A stretch of 24,408 bases of DNA, from assembly GCA_045540295.1 (NCBI GenBank), contig JAZQGY010000014.1, positions 1 to 24,408 of the forward strand. Direction: 5' to 3'. The notes beneath the pieces were generated by a model. That model saw only the letters and a list, made by a program, of their open reading frames with translations. It searched no databases and was not told where the DNA came from. Source of the DNA: SIG452 sp045540295 (lineage in GTDB: Bacteria > Bacillota > Clostridia > UMGS1840). Within the stretch, counting starts at the first letter, position 1; each line of letters starts with the position of its first letter. Shown piece by piece: positions 14,865-21,675 of this stretch. The position numbers were made by a program, and so were the translations under genes.

Positions 14865-15992
14865 TTAAAAGATGAGTTTTTCTAAAATGGGATCTACGGA
14901 AAATGCTTGTTTAATTTTTTTGGTAGATTCTTTATTTTTGTGATTAGTATTCGTTTTCTCTGCCAAAATAAGCAGATTTTTAGGAGTTTCCAAGGGAGAT
15001 ACAAACTCTGTTGCGGTAACGTTGTAACCCTGTTCCTCCAGTGTTTTTACCCGATAAACATCGGTTAACAAATCGGAAAACCGCTTTTTGAAAATTCCGT
15101 TTTCAAACAGATATGAAAACTCCTCATTGGCAATGGTGGGTAAGAACTCCTTATGGCAACAAGGAGCAATGGCACAGATTTGTGCACCGTTATTCACCGC
15201 CGCCGCAATGGCAAAATCCGTTGCCACATCACAAGCGTGTAAAGAAATTGCTACATCCATCCGTGTGGGCGGAGTAAATTCCAAAATATCGGCACAGTAA
15301 AAATCCATATTATAATATTTTAGTTCGTCACGGATTTTTTTGGAAGCTTCCACCACATCCTCCCGAATATCCACCCCGATAATACGGCATCTTCTTTTTA
15401 ACACGTCACAAAGGTAGAAATTCAAGAAAAAGGACAGATAGGATTTTCCGCAAGCCAGATCGTATACGGTAATTTCACGGTCGGTGGGTAATTTTTCAAG
15501 GTACGGCACCAACAGCTCGATAAAATGCTCCGCTTGGGTGAATTTTCTCACGTGGGTATTTTTTAATTTCCCTTGTTCAGTAACAAAATCCAACACGGTC
15601 AGAAGCTTGTTTGCCGCTTTGGGAGAAATGAGATGCTTTTCTTCATTTTTTGCTACTTCAACCACCTTGTTATCGCTTTTAGTGGTCACATTTTTTCCGT
15701 CTGCACGAAGAAGCAGCCGTCCTGTACGGTCGGCATAGATAAGCTCCAGTTCATCGTAAAGGTTTGCTTGCTCCAAAAGAGAATTGAACAGTTTTGGAAA
15801 CTCCCCTTTGGTTGCTTCTTTTTGGAAAGTGAAACGATAGGTTTCTCCGTCGTAATCCAACCGGAACGGATAATTGACCGCTCCGGACTTATAAGTCCCG
15901 CTCACTTCCAAAAACAATGCTTGATTCTCTTCCCAGCGGGAGAGTATTCCGCTACCGGATAATTTTAATTTTTGTATGGTTTGTTTGTTCAA
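14865..15992 (-). CDS. class I SAM-dependent methyltransferase (Methyltransf_32-like)
   Basis: A 375-residue protein with an N-terminal region of about 140 residues of beta-rich, family-specific sequence, then a Rossmann methyltransferase domain. Motif I is YDLACGKSYLSFF (177-189), the acidic strand-2 motif is IIGVDIRED (204-212), and DVAISLHACD (246-255) and IAPCCHKEF (275-283) follow; the last two are typical of Methyltransf_32 proteins. The substrate is unknown; RNA or protein are both possible. The start is a TTG at 15990-15992, supported by AAGAGG 8 bases upstream that overlaps the purD stop. The 12-base gap to purD makes cotranscription very likely. The C-terminal 40 residues are Lys/Asn/Thr-rich. 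Confidence 0.85.
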   Translation of the reverse strand: MNKQTIQKLKLSGSGILSRWEENQALFLEVSGTYKSGAVNYPFRLDYDGETYRFTFQKEATKGEFPKLFNSLLEQANLYDELELIYADRTGRLLLRADGKNVTTKSDNKVVEVAKNEEKHLISPKAANKLLTVLDFVTEQGKLKNTHVRKFTQAEHFIELLVPYLEKLPTDREITVYDLACGKSYLSFFLNFYLCDVLKRRCRIIGVDIREDVVEASKKIRDELKYYNMDFYCADILEFTPPTRMDVAISLHACDVATDFAIAAAVNNGAQICAIAPCCHKEFLPTIANEEFSYLFENGIFKKRFSDLLTDVYRVKTLEEQGYNVTATEFVSPLETPKNLLILAEKTNTNHKNKESTKKIKQAFSVDPILEKLIF

Positions 15993-16000
15993 GAAAACCG

Positions 16001-16006
16001 CCTCTT
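16001..16006 (-). promoter_or_regulatory. ribosome binding site supporting the TTG start of the methyltransferase
   Basis: AAGAGG on the minus strand with an 8-base gap to TTG at 15992; it overlaps the purD stop codon (16005-16007). The spacing argues that the rare start codon is real and translation is coupled to purD. Confidence 0.7.
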
Positions 16007-17291
16007 AGTTATACTTTTTAATGCCGATGTCCTTACGGTAATGAGCATCGGTAAAAGAAATTTTTGCCACTGCATCGTATGCTTCACGAATAGCATCATC
16101 CAAGTTTTTGCCGGTTGCGGTGACACCGATTACACGGCCGCCGGCAGTGAAGAATTTGCCATCTTCCGCTTTGGTTCCCGCATGATAAATAAAGATATTA
16201 TCCTTTTCTTCCGCTTTGTCCATACCGGTAATTTCATATCCGGTCTGATATTTTTTGGGATATCCTCCGGATGCCATAATCACGCATACACAAGCGTTGT
16301 CTTCCCATTCAATCTTGATTTGGTCTAATTTTTCATCAATAATGGCATCAAAAATGGTGAGTAAATTGGTTTTTAATCTGGGCAGTACCACCTGGGTTTC
16401 CGGGTCCCCGAAACGGGCATTGTATTCAATCACTTTTACACCGTTTTTGGTTGCCATTAAACCAAAGTAAATAACACCTTTAAAAGGTCTTCCTTCCTGA
16501 CGGAGTCCGTTGATTGTGGGCAGGAAGATGTTTTCCATACATTCTTTTGCCAAATCATCGTTATACACACGGCTGGGAGAAAAAGTGCCCATGCCGCCGG
16601 TATTTAATCCTTCGTCGTTATCGTAGGCACGTTTGTGGTCCTGTGCAGATACCATAGGTACCACGGTTTTGCCGTCGGTAAATGCCAGTACGGAAATTTC
16701 GGGGCCGGTTAAAAATTCTTCAATCACCACGGTAGTGCCGGAATTACCAAATACTTTATCTACCATCATTTCGTTAATGGCAGTTACCGCTTCTTCCTCG
16801 TTTTGGGCAATGATAACCCCTTTTCCAAGTGCCAGACCGTCTGCCTTAATAACTGCAGGATAGGTGTTTTCCGCTTTTAAATAACGAATAGCAGAATCCG
16901 CATCGGTAAAGGTTTCATATTTTGCGGTGGGGATATTGTATTTTTTCATCAGCTCTTTGGAGAAGGCTTTGCTTCCTTCCACAATTGCCGCATTTTTACG
17001 GGGACCAAAGGCACGGATTCCTGCCGCTTCCAGCTCATCCACCAACCCTAATACCAACGGATCATCGGGAGCAACCATTACCATATCGAACTGTTCTTCT
17101 TTGGCAAATGCTACCAATTTTTCAATTTCAGTTGCCTTGATGGGCACTAAAGTTGCCAGCTGTCCGATGCCACCATTTCCGGGTGCACAATAGATATCTA
17201 GGTCGGGATTATCCCGTTTTAAACATTTGATAATGGCGTGCTCTCTGCCGCCACCGCCAACTACTAAAATCTTTTTGACATCTTTACTCAT
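16005..17291 (-). CDS. purD: phosphoribosylamine-glycine ligase (GAR synthetase)
   Basis: Second step of purine synthesis: ATP-dependent joining of glycine to phosphoribosylamine. The 428 residues are full length for a stand-alone PurD. The N-terminal domain begins KILVVGGGGREHAI; the ATP-grasp domain spans about 105-295 with IKADGLALGKGVIIA, EEFLTGPEISVLAFTDG, GGMGTFSPSR and VIEYNARFGDPETQ (metal-binding Glu and Asn); the C-terminal domain has ASGGYPKKYQTG and TAGGRVIGVTATG. The ATG at 17291 has AGGAG about 11 bases upstream. It is separated from purH by 75 bases that hold a strong hairpin, and is followed closely by the methyltransferase gene. Confidence 0.97.
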   Translation of the reverse strand: MSKDVKKILVVGGGGREHAIIKCLKRDNPDLDIYCAPGNGGIGQLATLVPIKATEIEKLVAFAKEEQFDMVMVAPDDPLVLGLVDELEAAGIRAFGPRKNAAIVEGSKAFSKELMKKYNIPTAKYETFTDADSAIRYLKAENTYPAVIKADGLALGKGVIIAQNEEEAVTAINEMMVDKVFGNSGTTVVIEEFLTGPEISVLAFTDGKTVVPMVSAQDHKRAYDNDEGLNTGGMGTFSPSRVYNDDLAKECMENIFLPTINGLRQEGRPFKGVIYFGLMATKNGVKVIEYNARFGDPETQVVLPRLKTNLLTIFDAIIDEKLDQIKIEWEDNACVCVIMASGGYPKKYQTGYEITGMDKAEEKDNIFIYHAGTKAEDGKFFTAGGRVIGVTATGKNLDDAIREAYDAVAKISFTDAHYRKDIGIKKYN

Positions 17292-17325
17292 CGTCTCTCA
17301 TACTCCTGTCTTTATTTAGAAAAGC

Positions 17326-17355
17326 AAGTAGGGAATTTTTTAAAATTCCCTACTT
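17326..17355 (-). terminator. hairpin between purH and purD, possible partial terminator
   Basis: Perfect 14-bp inverted repeat AAGTAGGGAATTTT/AAAATTCCCTACTT with a 2-base centre (a larger loop in practice). On the minus strand it is followed by GCTTTTC rather than a clean T-run, so full termination is unlikely. No promoter was recognised between it and purD, so it may tune or stabilise the mRNA. Confidence 0.5.
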
Positions 17356-17366
17356 CTTCGTAATTT

Positions 17367-18539
17367 TTAATGATGGAATAAACGGTTGCCGGTGAATACC
17401 ATTGCAATACCGTATTTGTTACAGGTATCAATAACATGGTCATCACGGATAGAACCGCCGGGCTGTGCGATAAATTCTACCCCACTCTTTCTGGCACGTT
17501 CAATGTTGTCGCCAAAGGGGAAGAATGCATCGGAGCCAACGGACACTCCGGACTGAGTTTTCAGCCATTCCTGTTTTTCTTCACGGGTTAAGACTTCCGG
17601 TTTTTCGGTGAAGAACTGTTCCCACACGCCATCTGCTAAAACGTCCATATATTCATCAGAAATATATACGTCAATGGTGTTGTCTCTGTCGGGACGGCGG
17701 ATATCGGGTTTGAATTTTAAGTTCAGCACCTTTTCGTGCTGTCTAAGATACCAGGTGTCTGCCTTGTTACCTGCCAGTCTGGTACAGTGAATACGGGACT
17801 GCTGTCCTGCACCCACGCCGATTACCTGTCCACCTTTTGCATAGCAAACGGAGTTGGACTGAGTGTATTTTAAGGTAATCAGTGCAATAATTAAGTCGAT
17901 TTTTGCAGAGTCAGGGAAAGATTTTACATCGGTCACGAAATTGGTTAACATATTTTCGTCAATCTTTAATTCGTTTCTGCCCTGCTCAAAGGTGATGCCG
18001 AATACATCACGGCGCTCAATGGGCTTGGGAGTAAAATCTTTGTCAATCTTGATAACGGTGTAGCCGCCTTTTCTTTTGGTTTTTAAAATTTCTAAAGCTT
18101 CGGGAGTGTAATCGGGTGCAATAATACCGTCAGACACTTCTTTAGCAATAATTGCTGCAGTTTCTTTGTCGCAGGTATCGGATAATGCGATAAAATCGCC
18201 ATAGGAAGACATTCTGTCGGCACCTCTTGCCCTTGCATAAGCGCAAGCCATGGGAGATAACTCGAATTCTTCCACAAAATTAATTTTCTTTTCTAAATCG
18301 GAAAGGGGCAAGCCTACTGCTGCACCGGCAGGACTGACATGTTTAAAGGATGCTGCCGCAGGAAGACCGGTTGCTTCCTTTAATTCTTTCACCAACTGCC
18401 AGCTATTGAAGGCATCTAAAAAGTTGATATAACCCGGTCTGCCGTTTAAAATGGTGATAGGCAAATCGTATTCTTCACTAAAAATTCTGGAAGGTTTCTG
18501 GTTGGGGTTACAACCGTATTTTAATTCTAATTCTTTCAT
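17367..18539 (-). CDS. purH: AICAR transformylase, PurH lacking the IMP cyclohydrolase domain
   Basis: Formylates AICAR with 10-formyl-THF to give FAICAR, the penultimate step to IMP. The 390 residues correspond to the transformylase half of bacterial PurH (about 510-525 residues): the N-terminal MGS-like cyclohydrolase domain is absent and the protein begins ELELKYGCNPNQKPSR. Key motifs are SFKHVSPAGAAVG (Lys-His catalytic pair), YGDFIALSD, YTQSNSVCYAKGGQVIGVGAGQQSR and the C-terminal DAFFPFGDN...AQPGGSIRDD. The ATG has AAAGGA about 10 bases upstream. The missing activity is supplied by the PurO-like gene 24 bases upstream. This is a natural formyltransferase-only form, not a truncation: both ends look complete. 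Confidence 0.95.
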   Translation of the reverse strand: MKELELKYGCNPNQKPSRIFSEEYDLPITILNGRPGYINFLDAFNSWQLVKELKEATGLPAAASFKHVSPAGAAVGLPLSDLEKKINFVEEFELSPMACAYARARGADRMSSYGDFIALSDTCDKETAAIIAKEVSDGIIAPDYTPEALEILKTKRKGGYTVIKIDKDFTPKPIERRDVFGITFEQGRNELKIDENMLTNFVTDVKSFPDSAKIDLIIALITLKYTQSNSVCYAKGGQVIGVGAGQQSRIHCTRLAGNKADTWYLRQHEKVLNLKFKPDIRRPDRDNTIDVYISDEYMDVLADGVWEQFFTEKPEVLTREEKQEWLKTQSGVSVGSDAFFPFGDNIERARKSGVEFIAQPGGSIRDDHVIDTCNKYGIAMVFTGNRLFHH

Positions 18540-18563
18540 GGTGACTGGTTCCTTTCCGTTGTT

Positions 18564-19268
18564 CTACTGGTTTTTATTCACAATTCTGGTTTCGTAAGAT
18601 CCGTCTTTTAAAGAAATGTATCTTACAAACAGAGAAACCTTATTATCTTGGTTTAAGTTGGTCCAAAGGGTATTGGTGAAGGTGTCAATATCTTCGCAGA
18701 GTTCTACAAGCTCCGGTTCTCCATAGAAGGAAGGAATGGGATTTCCGTCACATTTGTAGGTGTGAATGAAATGACCTTCCCCTGCTACGGGCTGAGAGTA
18801 TTCATAGAAGAATCTCTGGCAGGATTCACCGTTGCCCATTGCACTTTTTAAGATGGACATTTTATAGGAGAACTCCTTGTCCACAGTCAGTTCTGCAGAA
18901 ATACGGGGAGTAAAATTGGGAGCATCCGGTTCAAACTCACGGGTACGGAGTGCTTCTTCAAAGGTTTTTCCGTCTTTTAAGTAATCATACACAGTGTCAG
19001 TCTGGTCACCGTTGGTTACCACGGTTTTATTGCCCAACACGCGAACCGGTGCATAAATGATTAAAGACGGATCACTTAATTTGGAGGGGTCAAAAGCTTC
19101 GGTACGGATACCTTCTCCTTCGGTTACAAACACACGATTACGGCTGTTTTCACTTCTTCCCATAATAAAATATGCGCTCACGGCATACTTTGCATCTTTG
19201 GATTTCCCAACGATGATTCCTCTGCCGGGATAAGCATTTGTATTCAGTAATTCTGCGATCTGATTCAT
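18564..19268 (-). CDS. PurO-like IMP cyclohydrolase
   Basis: Closes FAICAR to IMP, the last step of the pathway. The 234 residues match the IMP_cyclohyd family, first known from archaeal PurO and also present in some Clostridia; it is unrelated in fold to the cyclohydrolase half of PurH. Recognisable sequence: NAYPGRGIIVGKS (11-23), AYFIMGRSENSRNR (32-45), PDAPNFTPRISAEL, then FYEYSQPVAGEGHFIHTY. It sits between purN and the formyltransferase-only purH, with gaps of 19 and 24 bases, so the split pair is cotranscribed. The ATG is preceded by GAAAGGAAC. It is somewhat longer than archaeal PurO (about 200 residues). Activity is inferred from family and context. Confidence 0.92.
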   Translation of the reverse strand: MNQIAELLNTNAYPGRGIIVGKSKDAKYAVSAYFIMGRSENSRNRVFVTEGEGIRTEAFDPSKLSDPSLIIYAPVRVLGNKTVVTNGDQTDTVYDYLKDGKTFEEALRTREFEPDAPNFTPRISAELTVDKEFSYKMSILKSAMGNGESCQRFFYEYSQPVAGEGHFIHTYKCDGNPIPSFYGEPELVELCEDIDTFTNTLWTNLNQDNKVSLFVRYISLKDGSYETRIVNKNQ

Positions 19269-19287
19269 AGTCTATATAGTTCCTTTC

Positions 19288-19875
19288 TTATGCCTTGCCT
19301 TGTAATACCATTTCGCAGGCCTTGGGTAAAATCTTCCACTCAGCCTGCTCCATGACCCGACGCTGTAAGGTCTCGGGGGTATCCCCTTCTTCCACCATTA
19401 CGGGTTGTTGCAAAATAATTCTGCCGCCGTCGGTGATTTCATTCACAAAATGCACAGTGGCACCTGTGACCTTTACACCTTTTTCTAAGGCAGCTTCGTG
19501 CACCTTCAGCCCATAAAAACCGTCACCACAGAAGGAGGGAATCAAGGAAGGATGCACATTGATAATTTTATCGGGAAATTCTTTGATAATTTCTTCACCA
19601 ATGATGGATAAAAATCCTGCTAATACAATGAGGTCGGGATTTTCCGCTTTTAATTCGGTAAGCAGTGCCTTCTGATAGCTTTCGTTATCAGGAAAACTTT
19701 TTCTTGCTATCACCACACCGGGGATACCGGCATTTTTGGCGCGTTCCAATGCATATACACCCGGTTTGGAAGAAATCACCTTGGTAATCTCACCCGACAC
19801 GATTACATCCTTGGCATCAATGAGTGCCTGCAGATTGGTGCCGCCGCCGGATACTAACACAACAATCTTTTTCAT
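19288..19875 (-). CDS. purN: phosphoribosylglycinamide formyltransferase
   Basis: Third purine step: transfers formyl from 10-formyl-THF to GAR. The 195 residues are the usual length. The phosphate loop VSGGGTNLQAL is at 8-18 and the catalytic triad is clear: Asn106 and His108 in NVHPSLIPSF, and Asp149 in ITDGGRII. The folate-loop region is DGFYGLKVHEAALEKG with GATVHFV. The ATG shares one base with the purM stop (TAATG), which indicates translational coupling. The PurO-like gene follows after 19 bases. Confidence 0.97.
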   Translation of the reverse strand: MKKIVVLVSGGGTNLQALIDAKDVIVSGEITKVISSKPGVYALERAKNAGIPGVVIARKSFPDNESYQKALLTELKAENPDLIVLAGFLSIIGEEIIKEFPDKIINVHPSLIPSFCGDGFYGLKVHEAALEKGVKVTGATVHFVNEITDGGRIILQQPVMVEEGDTPETLQRRVMEQAEWKILPKACEMVLQGKA

Positions 19876-20921
19876 TAGATTAGTTTCACTCCTGCGTCAC
19901 CGTTTTCCACGGTACCTAAAATATATGCTTTTTCACCTAAGGATTCGATAATTTTTACCACGCCTTCTGCATCGCCTTTATTCACAGCCATGCAAAGACC
20001 GATCCCCATATTATAGGTGTTATACATATTTTCTTCGGAAATTCCGCCTTTTGCCTGCAAAAGTTTAAAAATAGGAAGTACCGGGAAGGAATCTTTTTTG
20101 ATAACCGCCTGGGTACCGTCGGGCAGCATTCTCGGAATGTTTTCATAGAAACCGCCGCCGGTGATATGCGAAATGGCTTTTACTTTATACTGTGCTAACA
20201 CTGCCAGTACAGTTTTTACATAAATTTTGGTGGGAATGATTAAGGCTTCGCCTAAGGTCATACCCAGTTCGTCATAATAAACATCTAAGTTTTTCTTTGC
20301 TTCTTCTTCGGGACCGTTTAATTCAAACACTTTTCTCACCAAAGAATAGCCATTGGAATGAATCCCGGAGGATGCCACGCCGATTAACACGTCCCCTTCT
20401 GCCACGGTAGAGCCGTCGATAATTTTATCTTTATCCACCACACCAACAGCAAAGCCTGCTAAATCATATTCATTAATGGGATAAAAACCTGGCATTTCTG
20501 CAGTTTCACCGCCAACCAGTGCACATTCTCCCAGAATACAACCGTCACTAACGCCTTTTACGATTTCTGCAATTCGTTCAGGAACGTTTTTGCCAACTGC
20601 TAAGTAGTCTAAGAAGAATAAGGGCTTTGCACCGGAGCAAACAATATCGTTCACGCACATTGCTACACAGTCTTGACCTACGGTGTCGTGCTTATCGGTT
20701 AAAAAGGCAACTTTTAATTTGGTGCCAACGCCGTCAGTACCGGATACCAGTACGGGATTTACATAATTACCGGTCTGGAACAGTTCAAACAAACCGCCAA
20801 AACCACCGATTTCAGTCATAACGCCTTTGGTAAAGGTTTTCTTAACGCTGTCTTTAATCAGCTCTACGGAACGGTATCCTGCGTGGATATCTACGCCTGC
20901 CTGTTTATATGCTTCATTCAT
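19875..20921 (-). CDS. purM: phosphoribosylformylglycinamidine cyclo-ligase (AIR synthetase)
   Basis: Converts FGAM plus ATP to AIR. The 348 residues match full-length PurM. Visible signatures are AGVDIHAGYRSVELIKDSVKK near the start, GTDGVGTKLKVAF, HDTVGQDCVAMCVNDIV, GGETAEMPGFY, SSGIHSNGYSLVRKV and ISHITGGGFYENIPRMLP. The ATG has GGAG about 11 bases upstream, and the gene starts 18 bases after purE. It ends in a one-base overlap with purN. Confidence 0.97.
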   Translation of the reverse strand: MNEAYKQAGVDIHAGYRSVELIKDSVKKTFTKGVMTEIGGFGGLFELFQTGNYVNPVLVSGTDGVGTKLKVAFLTDKHDTVGQDCVAMCVNDIVCSGAKPLFFLDYLAVGKNVPERIAEIVKGVSDGCILGECALVGGETAEMPGFYPINEYDLAGFAVGVVDKDKIIDGSTVAEGDVLIGVASSGIHSNGYSLVRKVFELNGPEEEAKKNLDVYYDELGMTLGEALIIPTKIYVKTVLAVLAQYKVKAISHITGGGFYENIPRMLPDGTQAVIKKDSFPVLPIFKLLQAKGGISEENMYNTYNMGIGLCMAVNKGDAEGVVKIIESLGEKAYILGTVENGDAGVKLI

Positions 20922-20939
20922 AGTTTTTTTATCTCCTTT

Positions 20940-21437
20940 TTATAAACTTGCGATTTCGTCCTGAAGTTTTTTATCTTTCTGACGCACTTCATTTGCCATG
21001 TTTTCTTTCATAGCTTCTAATTTTGCTTCAATATCTTTATATTTTAAGGAAAGAATCTGAAGTGCCAAAATTGCCGCATTATCTCCCCCGTCAATAGCTA
21101 CGGTTGCCACGGGAATACCTTTTGGCATCTGCACGATGGAAAGCAGTGCATCAAGACCGTCTAACGTGGATGCTTTAATGGGAATACCAATTACAGGTAA
21201 GGTGGTAAACGCCGCTAAAACACCACCCAGATGAGCAGCTTTCCCTGCCGCTGCAATCAGCACCTCAAAGCCGTTTGCCTTGGCGTTTTTGGAAAACTGC
21301 GCCGCATCTTCAGGAGTTCTGTGAGCAGACATCACTTTCACTTCAACATCCACTCCGTAATCCTTTAATGTTTTAATACATCCTTTTAACTGGGGAAAAT
21401 CAGAATCGCTTCCCATAATGACTGCAACTTTCGGCAT
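20940..21437 (-). CDS. purE: 5-(carboxyamino)imidazole ribonucleotide mutase
   Basis: Carries the carboxyl group onto the AIR ring to give CAIR. The 165 residues show class I features: VIMGSDSDFP, VMSAHRTPEDA with the catalytic His region, IAAAGKAAHLGGVLAAFTTLPVIGIP and MPKGIPVATVAIDGG. The usual HLPG in the flexible loop is HLGG here. A charged helical tail of about 30 residues follows the core. It is the first gene of the operon, with a sigma-A promoter and a leader of about 80 bases; GGAAAGGAAG precedes the ATG. No purK is adjacent, so N5-CAIR must come from elsewhere, or CO2/AIR is used directly. Confidence 0.96.
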   Translation of the reverse strand: MPKVAVIMGSDSDFPQLKGCIKTLKDYGVDVEVKVMSAHRTPEDAAQFSKNAKANGFEVLIAAAGKAAHLGGVLAAFTTLPVIGIPIKASTLDGLDALLSIVQMPKGIPVATVAIDGGDNAAILALQILSLKYKDIEAKLEAMKENMANEVRQKDKKLQDEIASL

Positions 21438-21487
21438 TTTTTGTTCTTCCTTTCCAATACATTTTACGTTTTGATACCGTTATGGAT

Positions 21488-21507
21488 AAAAAAGGATATC
21501 CTATCCT
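21488..21507 (-). other. small hairpin with T-run in the pur leader
   Basis: On the minus strand AGGATA-GGA-TATCCT forms a 6-bp stem followed by five T, about 10 bases after the predicted transcription start. It lies too close to the start for an ordinary attenuator, and no purine riboswitch core or purine repressor box was recognised in the leader. Confidence 0.3.
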
Positions 21508-21521
21508 AACATATCAAATTT

Positions 21522-21550
21522 ATTATAGCATAGCACACTGGAAAATGCAA
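21522..21550 (-). promoter_or_regulatory. sigma-A promoter of the pur operon
   Basis: On the minus strand TTGCAT (21545-21550), 17-base spacer, TATAAT (21522-21527). The start near 21515 leaves about 78 bases of leader before purE. Confidence 0.75.
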
Positions 21551-21592
21551 GACAATCCGACCAATTTTTTCTTTTTTTCGTGACAGATTTTT

Positions 21593-21606
21593 GGAATAAT
21601 TATTCC
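21593..21606. repeat. 14-base perfect palindrome overlapping the sigma-E-like -35
   Basis: GGAATAATTATTCC equals its own reverse complement. It covers the -35 element of the plus-strand promoter and lies about 43 bases upstream of the pur -35, so it could be a protein-binding site; it may also be a chance feature of AT-rich DNA. Confidence 0.35.
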
Positions 21607-21622
21607 CTAAAATACATATAGT
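21594..21622 (+). promoter_or_regulatory. sigma-E-like sporulation promoter of the SPOCS/LysM gene
   Basis: GAATAAT (21594-21600) fits the sigma-E -35 pattern K-M-ATA-W-T exactly. After 14 bases CATATAGT (21615-21622) matches 6 of 8 positions of CATACAMT. Transcription would begin near 21628. No sigma-A promoter is seen in this direction, and the protein is of a spore-envelope type. Confidence 0.55.
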
Positions 21623-21675
21623 GAAATGAAAATAAAAAGAGCCTGCTCTAAAATATTCACAAAGGAGATCCTTCT

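Noticed and set aside
17282..17301. Five-codon reading frame (MRDDE, stop) overlapping the purD start
   Set aside because: It starts directly after the AGGAG used by purD, too close for efficient initiation, and such short frames are expected by chance.
21438..21515. Purine riboswitch or PurR box in the pur leader
   Set aside because: The leader is only about 78 bases and shows no three-way junction core of a purine riboswitch. No paired CGAA-type PurBox was seen near the promoter.
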